Shown here in pieces: positions 56,142 through 64,000 of a stretch of 64,000 nucleotides of DNA (positions are counted from its first letter, which is position 1; the number at the start of each line of letters is the position of its first letter). The notes beneath the pieces were generated by a model that made no database searches, was not told where the DNA came from, and worked only from the letters and a program-made list of their open reading frames with translations. The position numbers were made by a program, and so were the translations under genes. The stretch covers positions 1 to 64,000 of the forward strand of contig JBHJOA010000005.1 of assembly GCA_050330205.1 (NCBI GenBank), written 5' to 3'. The DNA comes from Pelagibius sp050330205. Lineage in GTDB: Bacteria; Pseudomonadota; Alphaproteobacteria; Kiloniellales; Kiloniellaceae.

Positions 56142-56642
56142 TCAGGTCGAACCCGTACGGAAGCGGTACATGAAGTAGCGGCCGGGCTGTACGCCCGGCG
56201 GCAGGTCCAGCGCCTCGACCGTCGGAAGATATAGTTCCTGGTCCGAAACGATCACGCCGCCGGGCTGCAGGAACCACGGCAGACGGGTGGAAAGCATCGC
56301 CGCCGTACAGGCATCGCGGACCGCCTTGCCGCTGCCGAGGTCGGCGTGCACCAGGGCGACCGCCCCCGAAAAACGGCGGTGCACCGCGTCGAGCGTATCC
56401 TCGAGCAGCCCCTCAAACAAATGTTTCGCATCCGGAATGCAATCGGGATGGGCGGTGACCTGGCGCTCGAAGACGAAGATCTCTCGGTCGGGGCAGATCT
56501 CGCGCAGGTGATCGTACGTACGTCCGTTGCCGAGGCCGAGCTCGAAGACCGGCCCCGGCAGGTCGCGCAGCGATGCCACGGCGAGATTTAGGCAGTCGCG
56601 CTGCGCCTGGAGACGCCGCAGGAAGCTGTCGAGCCGGCTCAT
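56142..56642 (-). CDS. SAM-dependent methyltransferase (Methyltransf_17-like)
   Basis: 166 residues, class I fold. SAM motif I is FELGLGNGRTYDHLREIC (about 33-50); acidic motif II is IFVFERQVTAHPD; VHADLGSGKAVRD and LQPGGVIVSDQELYLP follow. No RNA- or protein-specific add-on domain is visible, so the substrate is unknown. Last gene of the operon with the ABC and cyclic-nucleotide-binding genes (49-bp gap). Confidence 0.88.
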   Translation of the reverse strand: MSRLDSFLRRLQAQRDCLNLAVASLRDLPGPVFELGLGNGRTYDHLREICPDREIFVFERQVTAHPDCIPDAKHLFEGLLEDTLDAVHRRFSGAVALVHADLGSGKAVRDACTAAMLSTRLPWFLQPGGVIVSDQELYLPTVEALDLPPGVQPGRYFMYRFRTGST

Positions 56643-56691
56643 GCCGGCCCCGGCCGAAAACGCCGGCCGGCCGCAGAAGCCGGTGATCGCG

Positions 56692-57141
56692 TCATCGCGC
56701 CGCCTGGACCTGGCGCAGTTGGGCGGTGGTCTGCTCCAGGCGATGCGCCAGCACCCGCATGATCTCCACCCCCATCTCGGGGAAGTCCATGAGCATGCGC
56801 AGGAACAGGTCGGCGGTGATCTTCAAGGTCGTCAGTTCGGTCTGGGCCTGGACCGTCGCGGTGCGCGGAATGTCGCAGAGAATGGCGATCTCGCCGATGA
56901 TCTCGTTTTCCGACAGCGCCGCCACCCGCAGCGGGCCTCCCTCGCTTTCGATCAGGATGTCGGCCGTTCCCTTGAGGACGATGAAGGCCGCATCACCCCG
57001 CTCCCCCTGGCTGAACAGCACCTGGCCGGGGCGATAGGTCACCCTCTCGCTGGCAAAAGCCATGAGCTTAAGCTTGGCCGGCTCGATCTTCGCGAAGATC
57101 GGAATGCGCCGCAGGATTTCCACCTCCTGGTCGATGCTCAT
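56692..57141 (-). CDS. Cyclic-nucleotide-binding domain protein without HTH
   Basis: 149 residues, a single cNMP-binding beta-roll with a C-terminal helix. The phosphate-binding cassette reads IIGEIAILCDIPRTATVQA, with the conserved Gly-Glu and Arg-Thr-Ala, so nucleotide binding looks possible. The tail (LAHRLEQTTAQLRQVQ) is a coiled-coil helix where Crp would carry its HTH, so it cannot bind DNA like Crp. Encoded between an ABC exporter and a methyltransferase, it may regulate the transporter. Confidence 0.9.
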   Translation of the reverse strand: MSIDQEVEILRRIPIFAKIEPAKLKLMAFASERVTYRPGQVLFSQGERGDAAFIVLKGTADILIESEGGPLRVAALSENEIIGEIAILCDIPRTATVQAQTELTTLKITADLFLRMLMDFPEMGVEIMRVLAHRLEQTTAQLRQVQAAR

Positions 57142-57214
57142 GGCCTTTTCCTTCTAGCCTTCCCTTTGTTGATCGTTCCCGTCGCCGCCCTCAGGGGACC
57201 GCTGACCGCGGACG

Positions 57215-59923
57215 CTACTCCGCCGCAACCAGTCCCTTGAAGGCCGAGTCGCGCCGGGTGAGTTCGTCGTAGCTGCCCTGTTCGACCAGGCGACCGTCGC
57301 GCATCACCAGAATGGAGTCAAAGTGCACCGCCATCTCCGGGCGCTGCAGGGTCCAGATCACGCCCTTGTCGCGGCGCAGGTCGAGGATGCGCCGCACCAG
57401 GCGGGTCTGGCTGCTGCCGTCGAGCACCGAGAGAGCCTCGTTGACCACCAGGATGTCGGGCCGCTTGAGCAGCGCGCGGGCGAGCGCCAGCTTCTGGCGC
57501 TGGGCGCCGTTCAGCCGTCCGCCGCCGACGCCGACGTTGTAGTTGAGACCGACCTCGATGACCGCCTCGCGCAGGTCCAGGTCGTCGACCGCCTCGGCGA
57601 GCGCGTCGCCGACGATCTGCTCGGCACCGGCCTGGCCGAAAGCCAGCCGCCCGAAGAGGATGTTGTCCTGCAGCGAGGCGGCCGCGTTGTAGGCGTCGGC
57701 ACGGTAGAACTCCACCGCCTCCGGCGAATCGCGCTCCAGGCGCTCGGCGAGGCGCCGGTGCGCCTCGACCAGTCGCTCCGCCATGCGGTCGTCGATCAGG
57801 CCGAGGCGGTGGCGCGCTTCGACATAGTTGAACGGCAGGCCGAGCAACAGCTGTCGCGCCGCATCGTCGAGCGCCGCGACCCCGGCGTTCTCCACCCGTG
57901 TGACGATGGTGCGGAACTCGGGCAGATCGTCGTCGCCGATGAAGCTGAACTGCTCGAAGAAAGGATGGCCGGGGGGCAGATCGGCGAAGATCTCCACCAT
58001 GGTCTTGGCGATCGCCACGCCCATGCCGATCAGATCCCCGGTCAGGCCCTCCTCGGCCAGCACCTCGGCGACCGCGGGGTTGCTGGCCAGCGCCGCCGAG
58101 GCGAAGGCCGGCGTGCGCGGCGTGCCGAACAGCAGGTTCTCCGCCACGCTGGCATTGGGGTTGTAGCTGTCCTCGGCAAAGCGCACGACCAGGGAATCGT
58201 TGCCGTTGTCGCGCAGCCGCTCGATCAGCGCGCGGCGCGCCCGCAGAATGCCCTCGGCCAGGTCCGGCCGGCGCAGCGGATCGATGGTTCCGGTGAGACC
58301 GAAGCGATAGACGTCGTTGGTCAGCTCGACCACGCCCAGCACCTCGATGAGGCGCCCGGTGATGTCTTCCGCGCCGGTGGCGCCGGCGGCCTCGTAGTCG
58401 ATCCAGTCGGCGTTGATGTCGTAGTCGGGGTTGCCGGCACGTCGCGCCTCGGCGAGGTCGAATGCCGTTGCCGCCGTTTCCGCTTCCGCCGGGCGCAGTG
58501 GCCGGTGCTTCAGACCGTAGAGCAGGTTGTCGCGCAGCGAGCCGGCGAAATGATAGGCGCTCTGGCCCACGTAGCCGATGCGCCGACCCGTCGTCGCCGC
58601 CGGCAGGCGATCGATGTCGCGTCCGCCGACGCGCAGGCTGCCGGAGCTGGGTGCCATCAGGCCTGCCAGCAGGTAGCTCAGCTGGTCCATGCCGCTGCCG
58701 CTCTGGCCGACGACGGCGACCTTGTCGGCGACGCCGAAGGAGAAGCTCACCGCGCGCAGCACCGGCAGATCGTTCTCGTCCAGCAGGGTCAGTGCCGAGG
58801 CCGTAATGTCCCCCTCGAACGGCGGCCCGGGCTCGTTGTCCGGCGACTGCCGCGCCGGGTCGATGAGCTGCGCCACCTGGAACTGGTCGATCACCTGCTC
58901 GTACTTGATCTGCACATCGAGGCGCTGCTGATCCCAGTCGATCAGTTCCTTGATCGGCGAGGGAAGATCCTTGTAGGCGGCGATCACCGCCACCAGGGCA
59001 CCGATATCGAGGTGGCCCGAGATGGCCAGCAGGCCGCCACCGGCGTAGAACACGAAGGGAGTCACCTGCGCCAGCAGGTTGTTCAGGAATTTGACGAAGA
59101 ACTTTCGCTGATAGATCTCGAAGCGAATGCTGAAGATGCGGCCCAGGCGCGCGCTCAAGTCCGCGCGTTCCAAATTTGTCGTGTCGTGGGCCTGCACCTC
59201 GACGCCGCCGTCGATGATCTCGCCGATGCGCCCGGCCAGCTGGCGGGCGGTCAACTGACGTTCGCGCCCGAGTTCGAGGATGCGCCGGCGCAGGCGCGGG
59301 ATCAGGTAGGACTGGAACATCACCACGCCCGCCGCGACGAGGCCGAGCCAGACCGACTGCACCATGATGAACAGCAGCGCGGTGAGCGCCTGGCCGCCGA
59401 GAAACAGCGGCGTGGCGAAAGCGTCGCCGATGAAGCCGCCGAGCGGCTCCACCTCGTCCTTGATCATGGTCGCCATTTCCGACGGCTTCACCCGCTTCAG
59501 ATGCGGCAGCGGAAAGCGCAGGATGCGGTCGGCGAGTTCGAAGCGCAGGCGCCGCAGCAGGCGCTCGCCCATGCGGCCCTTGCGGGTGTTGATCACCAGC
59601 TTGAACAGCCCGTTGACCAGCACCAGCGCCAGGAACGTGAAGCTGAGCGCCAGCAGCATGTCGGGCTGCACCAGATCGAAGCCGTCGAACAGCGTCACCG
59701 GACGGCCGAAGAGGGCCTCGCCGAAGGGCAACTCGAACTGCAGATACGACTGGGTCGCCCCCGGCTGCTCGAAGCCGTGACCCTGGATGCCCTGGTTGAC
59801 GATCTGCTTGGGCAGGTTGAGGGAGAGGTAGTAGAACGGCAGCGAGGCCAGCACCAGCAACAGGATGGTGAACTGCTCAGGCCGGCTGTGGCGCCAGACA
59901 TACTTGAATATGTTAGGTTCCAT
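57215..59923 (-). CDS. ABC exporter-like protein with enlarged, degenerate ATPase domain
   Basis: 902 residues, about 300 longer than a standard half-exporter. Six membrane helices fill residues 20-320 and the ATPase domain starts near 375. The Walker A region is GQSGSGMDQLS (406-416), with Met412 where Lys is required. Walker B is DILVVNEALSVLD, with Asn828 for Asp; Glu829 is kept. The H-loop position reads WTLQRPEM (Gln860 for His), and the signature is GGGRLNGAQRQK. Between Q-loop and signature are three Q-loop-like segments: SLRDNLLYG (462), SVAENLLFG (592) and SLQDNILFG (750). No partner half-transporter is nearby. The frame also opens 6 residues upstream; MEPNIFKYVW is used. Confidence 0.85.
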   Translation of the reverse strand: MEPNIFKYVWRHSRPEQFTILLLVLASLPFYYLSLNLPKQIVNQGIQGHGFEQPGATQSYLQFELPFGEALFGRPVTLFDGFDLVQPDMLLALSFTFLALVLVNGLFKLVINTRKGRMGERLLRRLRFELADRILRFPLPHLKRVKPSEMATMIKDEVEPLGGFIGDAFATPLFLGGQALTALLFIMVQSVWLGLVAAGVVMFQSYLIPRLRRRILELGRERQLTARQLAGRIGEIIDGGVEVQAHDTTNLERADLSARLGRIFSIRFEIYQRKFFVKFLNNLLAQVTPFVFYAGGGLLAISGHLDIGALVAVIAAYKDLPSPIKELIDWDQQRLDVQIKYEQVIDQFQVAQLIDPARQSPDNEPGPPFEGDITASALTLLDENDLPVLRAVSFSFGVADKVAVVGQSGSGMDQLSYLLAGLMAPSSGSLRVGGRDIDRLPAATTGRRIGYVGQSAYHFAGSLRDNLLYGLKHRPLRPAEAETAATAFDLAEARRAGNPDYDINADWIDYEAAGATGAEDITGRLIEVLGVVELTNDVYRFGLTGTIDPLRRPDLAEGILRARRALIERLRDNGNDSLVVRFAEDSYNPNASVAENLLFGTPRTPAFASAALASNPAVAEVLAEEGLTGDLIGMGVAIAKTMVEIFADLPPGHPFFEQFSFIGDDDLPEFRTIVTRVENAGVAALDDAARQLLLGLPFNYVEARHRLGLIDDRMAERLVEAHRRLAERLERDSPEAVEFYRADAYNAAASLQDNILFGRLAFGQAGAEQIVGDALAEAVDDLDLREAVIEVGLNYNVGVGGGRLNGAQRQKLALARALLKRPDILVVNEALSVLDGSSQTRLVRRILDLRRDKGVIWTLQRPEMAVHFDSILVMRDGRLVEQGSYDELTRRDSAFKGLVAAE

Positions 59924-60161
59924 GCACCCTCTTCGCCGCACCGCGCCACCCCCGCGCCGTGGCGCGACACCGGGGGAAGGGGCGCGGCGGCCACTCGCGT
60001 CTGCCGCAACTTAGAGCATGATCGGCAGGAAATGAATATGCCGAAAGGGCGCCATTCCGGGCCCTCGGCGCCGCCCGCCGGGGCCGGACAGACGCCCCTT
60101 TCCGGCGCGGGCCGGCCTGTGCCATAGTCCCGCGGCGGTCGGCGGAGAGGGAGAAGTCGCC

Positions 60162-61391
60162 ATGCGGGACGGTCGCAGGGGCAAGCGCGTCCTCATCTAC
60201 AGCCACGACAGCTTCGGCCTGGGCCACCTGCGGCGCTGCCGCGAGATCGCCCATACCCTGGCCGACGCTCACAAGTCGCTTTCGGTTCTGATCCTCTCGG
60301 GGTCGCCGATCATCGGCTCCTTCGACTTCCGCTCTCGGGTCGATTTCGTGCGGGTGCCCGGGGTCATCAAGCTGCGCAACGGCGATTACACCTCCCTGGC
60401 GCTGCACATCGACGTCGAGCAGACCATGGCGATGCGGGCCTCGATCATCGAGCACACCGCCGAGGTCTTCGACCCCGACCTCTTCATCGTCGACAAGGAA
60501 CCGCTCGGCCTGCGCGGCGAGGTCGAAGCCACCCTGGCGATGCTGCGCGAGCGCGGCACGCCCTGCGTCCTCGGCCTGCGCGACGTGATGGACGAACCAG
60601 GTCTGCTGGCGCCGGAATGGGAGCGCAAGCAGGTGGTCCCCGCGCTGCAGCGCTATTTCGACGCCATCTGGGTCTACGGCCTGCCGCAGATCTGCGACCC
60701 GCTGGAGGGGATCGAGCTGCCGGATTCGGTGCGCAAGAAGATGACCTATACTGGCTATCTGAAGCGCCATCTGCCGCGCGTGCGCCCCCATGTGACGCTG
60801 GAGAAGATCGAAGACCCCTTCCTGCTGGTCACCGTCGGCGGCGGCGGCGACGGCGAGGCCATCATCGACTGGGTCCTGCGCGCCTACGAGGCCGACCCCA
60901 ATCAGCCGCATCCGGCGCTCCTGGTGCTCGGCCCCTTCATGAACAGCGAGGCACAGGGCGACTTCCAGTCGCGCGCCGCGAAGCTGGACAACGTCGAGAC
61001 CGTGACCTTCGAAACCCACCTGGAAAGCCTGATGGACCGCGCCGTCGGCGTGGTCTGCATGGGCGGCTACAACACCTTCTGCGAGGTGCTGTCGTTCGAC
61101 AAGCGCGCGCTCGTCATCCCGCGCACGGAGCCGCGCATGGAGCAGCACATCCGCGCCTCGCGGGCGCAGGACCTGGGCCTGGTGCGCATGCTGCGCGACG
61201 ACGGCCGGCGCGACGCCCAGCTGATGGCCACCGCCCTGCGCAACCTGCCGCAGCAGCGCCTGCCCTCGGAAGTCGTGGTGCCGGGCCTCCTCGACGGTCC
61301 CGCCAACATGGTGCGGCTGGCCAACTACTGGCTGAAACACGGCGGCCGGCAACTCAGCCTCGCAGAGTCGCGCAGCAAGGGACGGCTGTGA
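60162..61391 (+). CDS. GT28/MurG-like glycosyltransferase-fold protein
   Basis: 409 residues, GT-B fold. N-terminal HDSFGLGHLRRCREIAHTLA resembles the glycine-rich acceptor loop of MurG-type enzymes; the C-terminal half has VTVGGGGDGEAII, VVCMGGYNTFCEVLSFDKRA and IPRTEPRMEQHIRASRAQDL, the UDP-sugar-binding region. The acceptor is unknown. A purine-rich GGAGAGGGAGAAG lies before the ATG. Its TGA overlaps the GTG start of the next gene, so the chain of transferases is co-translated. Divergent from the ABC gene across 238 bp. Confidence 0.88.
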   Translation: MRDGRRGKRVLIYSHDSFGLGHLRRCREIAHTLADAHKSLSVLILSGSPIIGSFDFRSRVDFVRVPGVIKLRNGDYTSLALHIDVEQTMAMRASIIEHTAEVFDPDLFIVDKEPLGLRGEVEATLAMLRERGTPCVLGLRDVMDEPGLLAPEWERKQVVPALQRYFDAIWVYGLPQICDPLEGIELPDSVRKKMTYTGYLKRHLPRVRPHVTLEKIEDPFLLVTVGGGGDGEAIIDWVLRAYEADPNQPHPALLVLGPFMNSEAQGDFQSRAAKLDNVETVTFETHLESLMDRAVGVVCMGGYNTFCEVLSFDKRALVIPRTEPRMEQHIRASRAQDLGLVRMLRDDGRRDAQLMATALRNLPQQRLPSEVVVPGLLDGPANMVRLANYWLKHGGRQLSLAESRSKGRL

Positions 61392-62722
61392 CGGCGGCCA
61401 ACCCGCAGACAGACCTCGCCACCGCCACCGTCCACGCTTCCGAGGCCCGCCCGGCGGCGCCGGACGGGGCCGTCGCGGTGGTGCTCAAGGGCTATCCGCG
61501 GCTTTCGGAAACTTTCATCGCCCAGGAGATCCGGGCCCTCGAACGCCTCGGCCTTGCGCTGCGCCTGGTCTCACTGCGCCACCCTACCGACGCCAAGCGC
61601 CATCCCGTCCACGATGAAATCCGCGCACCCGTCGGCTACCTGCCCGAATACCTCTACCAGGAGCCGATCAGGGTCCTGTGCGGCTGGTGGCGGGCGCGGC
61701 GCCGGCCCGGCTACGCCGCTGCCCGCCGCGCCTTCCTCGCCGACCTGCGGCGCGACCTGACGCCGAACCGGGTGCGCCGCTTCGGCCAGGCCTGCGTGCT
61801 GGCGGCCGAGCTGCCCGGCGAGGTGACCTGGCTCTATGCCCATTTCCTGCACACGCCGGCCTCGGTCGCGCGCTACACCGCGCTGATGACCGGTTTGCCG
61901 TGGAGCGTTTCCGCCCACGCCAAGGACATCTGGACCATCCCGGACTGGGAAAAGCGGGAGAAGCTGGCCGAGGCGCGGTGGCTGGTGACCTGCACCGGCT
62001 TCGGGGCCGCCCATCTGCGCGCCCTGGCGCCCGAGCCGCAACGCGTCACCCTGCTCTATCACGGCCTCGACCTCGACCGCTTCGCCGCCGCCGCGCCGGC
62101 CCCCTCCGCGCGCGACGGCAGCGACGCCGGCACGCCGGTGCGCCTGCTTTCGGTCGGGCGCGCGGTAGAGAAGAAGGGCTACGACCTGCTGCTGCAGGCG
62201 CTGGCCAGGCTGCCCGGAGGCCTGCACTGGCGGCTCACCCATATCGGCGGCGGCCCGCTGAGCGCGGCGCTGCAGCGCCAGGCGCGGGACCTGGGGCTGG
62301 CCGGGTGCATCGACTGGCAGGGCGCCCAGGCGCAGACCGAGATCCTGCGCCACTACCGCGGCGCCGACCTCTTCGTGCTGGCCAGCCGCATCGCCCGCGA
62401 CGGCGACCGCGACGGCCTGCCCAACGTGCTGATGGAGGCGCAGAGCCAGGGCCTCGCCTGCCTCGCCACCCGCGTGGCGGCGATCCCCGAGCTGATCGAG
62501 GACGGCCGCAGCGGCGTGCTGGTGCCGCCCGAGGACCCCGATGCCCTCGCCGCCGCCCTCGCCCGGCTGATCGCCGATCCCGCAGAGCGCCGGCGCCTCG
62601 GCACCGCAGGACTGCAGCGCATTGCCGCGGATTTTGATATGAAGGCCGGGATCGGCACCCTGGCACAACTGCTGGGCGCGGGCGCGGCCGACCGAGCCGG
62701 CGCCCGCAAAACCGCCGGTTAG
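61388..62722 (+). CDS. Family 4 glycosyltransferase
   Basis: 444 residues with GTG start overlapping the previous stop (GTGA). GT-B fold: KGYPRLSETFIAQEIRAL at the front, SVGRAVEKKGYDLLLQALAR, and the donor-binding block DGLPNVLMEAQSQGLACLAT with AAIPELIEDGRSGVLVPPED. The E-x7-E pattern of retaining GT4 enzymes is present. Substrate unknown; SETFI-type openings are common in polysaccharide-assembly transferases. Confidence 0.92.
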   Translation: MTAANPQTDLATATVHASEARPAAPDGAVAVVLKGYPRLSETFIAQEIRALERLGLALRLVSLRHPTDAKRHPVHDEIRAPVGYLPEYLYQEPIRVLCGWWRARRRPGYAAARRAFLADLRRDLTPNRVRRFGQACVLAAELPGEVTWLYAHFLHTPASVARYTALMTGLPWSVSAHAKDIWTIPDWEKREKLAEARWLVTCTGFGAAHLRALAPEPQRVTLLYHGLDLDRFAAAAPAPSARDGSDAGTPVRLLSVGRAVEKKGYDLLLQALARLPGGLHWRLTHIGGGPLSAALQRQARDLGLAGCIDWQGAQAQTEILRHYRGADLFVLASRIARDGDRDGLPNVLMEAQSQGLACLATRVAAIPELIEDGRSGVLVPPEDPDALAAALARLIADPAERRRLGTAGLQRIAADFDMKAGIGTLAQLLGAGAADRAGARKTAG

Positions 62723-62764
62723 CTTGACGAAACAGCCTGTAGATCCCTCGCCGGACCCCCCTCT

Positions 62765-63910
62765 ATGCGCATCGCGTTCTATGCCCCGCTGAAGCCGCCG
62801 AGCCATCCGAACCCTTCCGGGGACCGGCAGATGGCGCGGATGTTCGTGCAGGCCCTGGAGACCGCGGGCCACCAGGTGGAACTGGCCAGCCGCCTGCGCA
62901 GCCGCGAGGCCGACGGGGACACGGAACGGCTGGCACGCCTGCAGCGGCTCGGCGACAAGCTGGCCGACCGCCTGATCCGGCGCTACCGGGCGCTGCCGGC
63001 GCGGCGCCGGCCCCAGCTCTGGTTCACCTATCACCTCTATTATAAGGCGCCGGACTGGATCGGCCCCAAGGTCGCCAAGGCGCTGCGCATCCCCTACGTG
63101 GTCGCCGAGGCCTCGGTCGCCCACAAGCGCGCCACCGGCCCCTGGGCGGCGGGCCACCGCGCGGTACTGGCGGCGCTCGACCGGGCCGCCGCGGTGATCA
63201 CCCTCAATCCGCTGGACGCGAAGCTGATCCCCGACCAGGACAAGGTGCGCCCGCTGAAGCCCTTCATCGACACCGCGCCCTACGAGGCGGTGCGCCCGCT
63301 GCGCGACGACTACCGCGCGGTGCTGGCCAGCGAGCAGCAGCTCGATCCCGAACTGCCCTGGCTGCTGGCCGCCGCGATGATGCGCCCGGGTGACAAGCTG
63401 AAGTCCTATCAGATCCTGGCGCAGGCGCTGCGCGCCATCCCCGACATTCCCTGGCAGCTGGTGGTGGCCGGCGAGGGCCAGGCCGCCGACGCCGTGACGC
63501 AGGCCTTCGCCTGGGCGCTGCCGGGACGGGTGCGCTTTCTCGGGCTGGTGCAGCCGGAGGTCATGCCGGCGCTCTACGCCGCCTGCGACCTGCTGGTCTG
63601 GCCGGCCGTGAACGAGGCCTTCGGCATGTGCCTGCTGGAGGCGCAGGCGGCAGGCATTCCCGTGGTCGCCGGACGCAGCCCGGGGGTCGAGAACGTGGTG
63701 GCCGAGGGGGTCACCGGCTACCTCAGCGACCCGGGCCTCGCCACCTTCGCCGCCAGCGTCCGCGAGATGCTGTCGCAGAAGGCCAGCCGTCTGGCCATGG
63801 GCGCCGCCGGACCCCGGTCGATCGCCGAGCACCACAGCCTGCTGGCCGCCGCGCGCCGTCTCAACGCCATCCTCGAAGAGGCGAGCCGCAGCAAGGCGGG
63901 CGGACGGTGA
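62765..63910 (+). CDS. Family 4 glycosyltransferase
   Basis: 381 residues. Opens MRIAFYAPLKPPSHPNPSGD and has the donor-site block NEAFGMCLLEAQAAGIPVVA (E-x7-E pattern) with GRSPGVENVVAEGVTGYL. A distinct subgroup from the previous gene, so a second sugar is probably added. It starts 42 bp after the upstream gene and its TGA overlaps the next GTG. Confidence 0.92.
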   Translation: MRIAFYAPLKPPSHPNPSGDRQMARMFVQALETAGHQVELASRLRSREADGDTERLARLQRLGDKLADRLIRRYRALPARRRPQLWFTYHLYYKAPDWIGPKVAKALRIPYVVAEASVAHKRATGPWAAGHRAVLAALDRAAAVITLNPLDAKLIPDQDKVRPLKPFIDTAPYEAVRPLRDDYRAVLASEQQLDPELPWLLAAAMMRPGDKLKSYQILAQALRAIPDIPWQLVVAGEGQAADAVTQAFAWALPGRVRFLGLVQPEVMPALYAACDLLVWPAVNEAFGMCLLEAQAAGIPVVAGRSPGVENVVAEGVTGYLSDPGLATFAASVREMLSQKASRLAMGAAGPRSIAEHHSLLAAARRLNAILEEASRSKAGGR

Positions 63911-64000
63911 GCCGCCTGCTGCTGATCCGCCATGGTGCCACCGCCTGGAACGAGGCCGGGCGCATCCAGGGGCGCAGCAACACCCCGCTGTCGCCGGCCG
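63907..64000 (+). CDS. Histidine phosphatase-superfamily protein (partial, 3' end beyond window)
   Basis: Only the first 31 codons are visible. GTG start overlapping the upstream stop (GTGA). It reads LLLIRHGATAWNEAGRIQGR, the RHG motif with the catalytic histidine and the phosphate-binding arginine of the phosphoglycerate-mutase-like family. Co-transcribed with the glycosyltransferases. Confidence 0.88.
   Translation, partial: MSRLLLIRHGATAWNEAGRIQGRSNTPLSPA

Overview
The window is about 70% G+C and densely packed, with gene neighbourhoods typical of Alphaproteobacteria. These include a hemC-hemD-mic60-hemY operon, a short SDHAF4 (DUF1674) gene divergent from htpX, rsmB and rpe near a heparinase gene and purH, a 1632-residue NAD-glutamate dehydrogenase, cnoX-LON-Trm112-DUF971, and glnK-amtB-dapC-ftsK-lolA-xth. 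The gene order points to the Rhodospirillales/Kiloniellales side of the class. A DddP-like DMSP lyase fits a marine or saline habitat. The genus cannot be named from the sequence alone. No rRNA, CRISPR array, integrase or insertion sequence was seen; there is one tRNA (Gly-GCC).

Layout. 1-4801 (minus): haem operon, including a Mic60/mitofilin-like protein with an N-terminal helix-turn-helix-like segment. 4903-10347 (plus): tsaD, gpsA, small housekeeping genes and acsA with a strong terminator. 10405-14740: a lipoprotein, a MocR regulator divergent from an FMN-binding oxidase-fold gene, a DMT exporter and SDHAF4. 14860-26032: htpX, rsmB, two tandem secretin-tail-like exported proteins on the minus strand, rpe, heparinase-fold protein, a lipid-carrier sugar-phosphate transferase and a WbpM-type dehydratase (polysaccharide synthesis), then purH. 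26063-37196: MFS exporter, YbjQ, the large GDH, a LacI regulator, an SDR with an atypical active site, the ohr/ohrR peroxide pair with visible operators, and a DODA dioxygenase.

37307-39701 is a visibly A+T-richer two-gene module: a HEXXH peptidase with an HTH domain (ImmA/IrrE type) followed by a beta-family protein, preceded by two copies of a CAAC-N6-GTTG dyad. It is the clearest accessory, possibly defence-related, unit. 39920-49455: aldehyde dehydrogenase, tRNA-Gly, the redox/protein-quality cluster, DddP-like lyase, UbiH-type hydroxylase and nitrogen-sensing glnK-amtB with a probable sigma-54 promoter. 49651-56103: dapC, ftsK, lolA, a class I amidotransferase and exonuclease III.

56142-64000 holds a minus-strand operon (ABC exporter, cyclic-nucleotide-binding protein, methyltransferase) divergent from a plus-strand chain of three glycosyltransferases and a histidine phosphatase. 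The ABC protein is the most unusual gene here. Its ATPase domain carries three Q-loop-like helical segments and has lost the Walker A lysine, Walker B aspartate and H-loop histidine. Together the region suggests an uncharacterised glycoconjugate synthesis/export or sensing locus.
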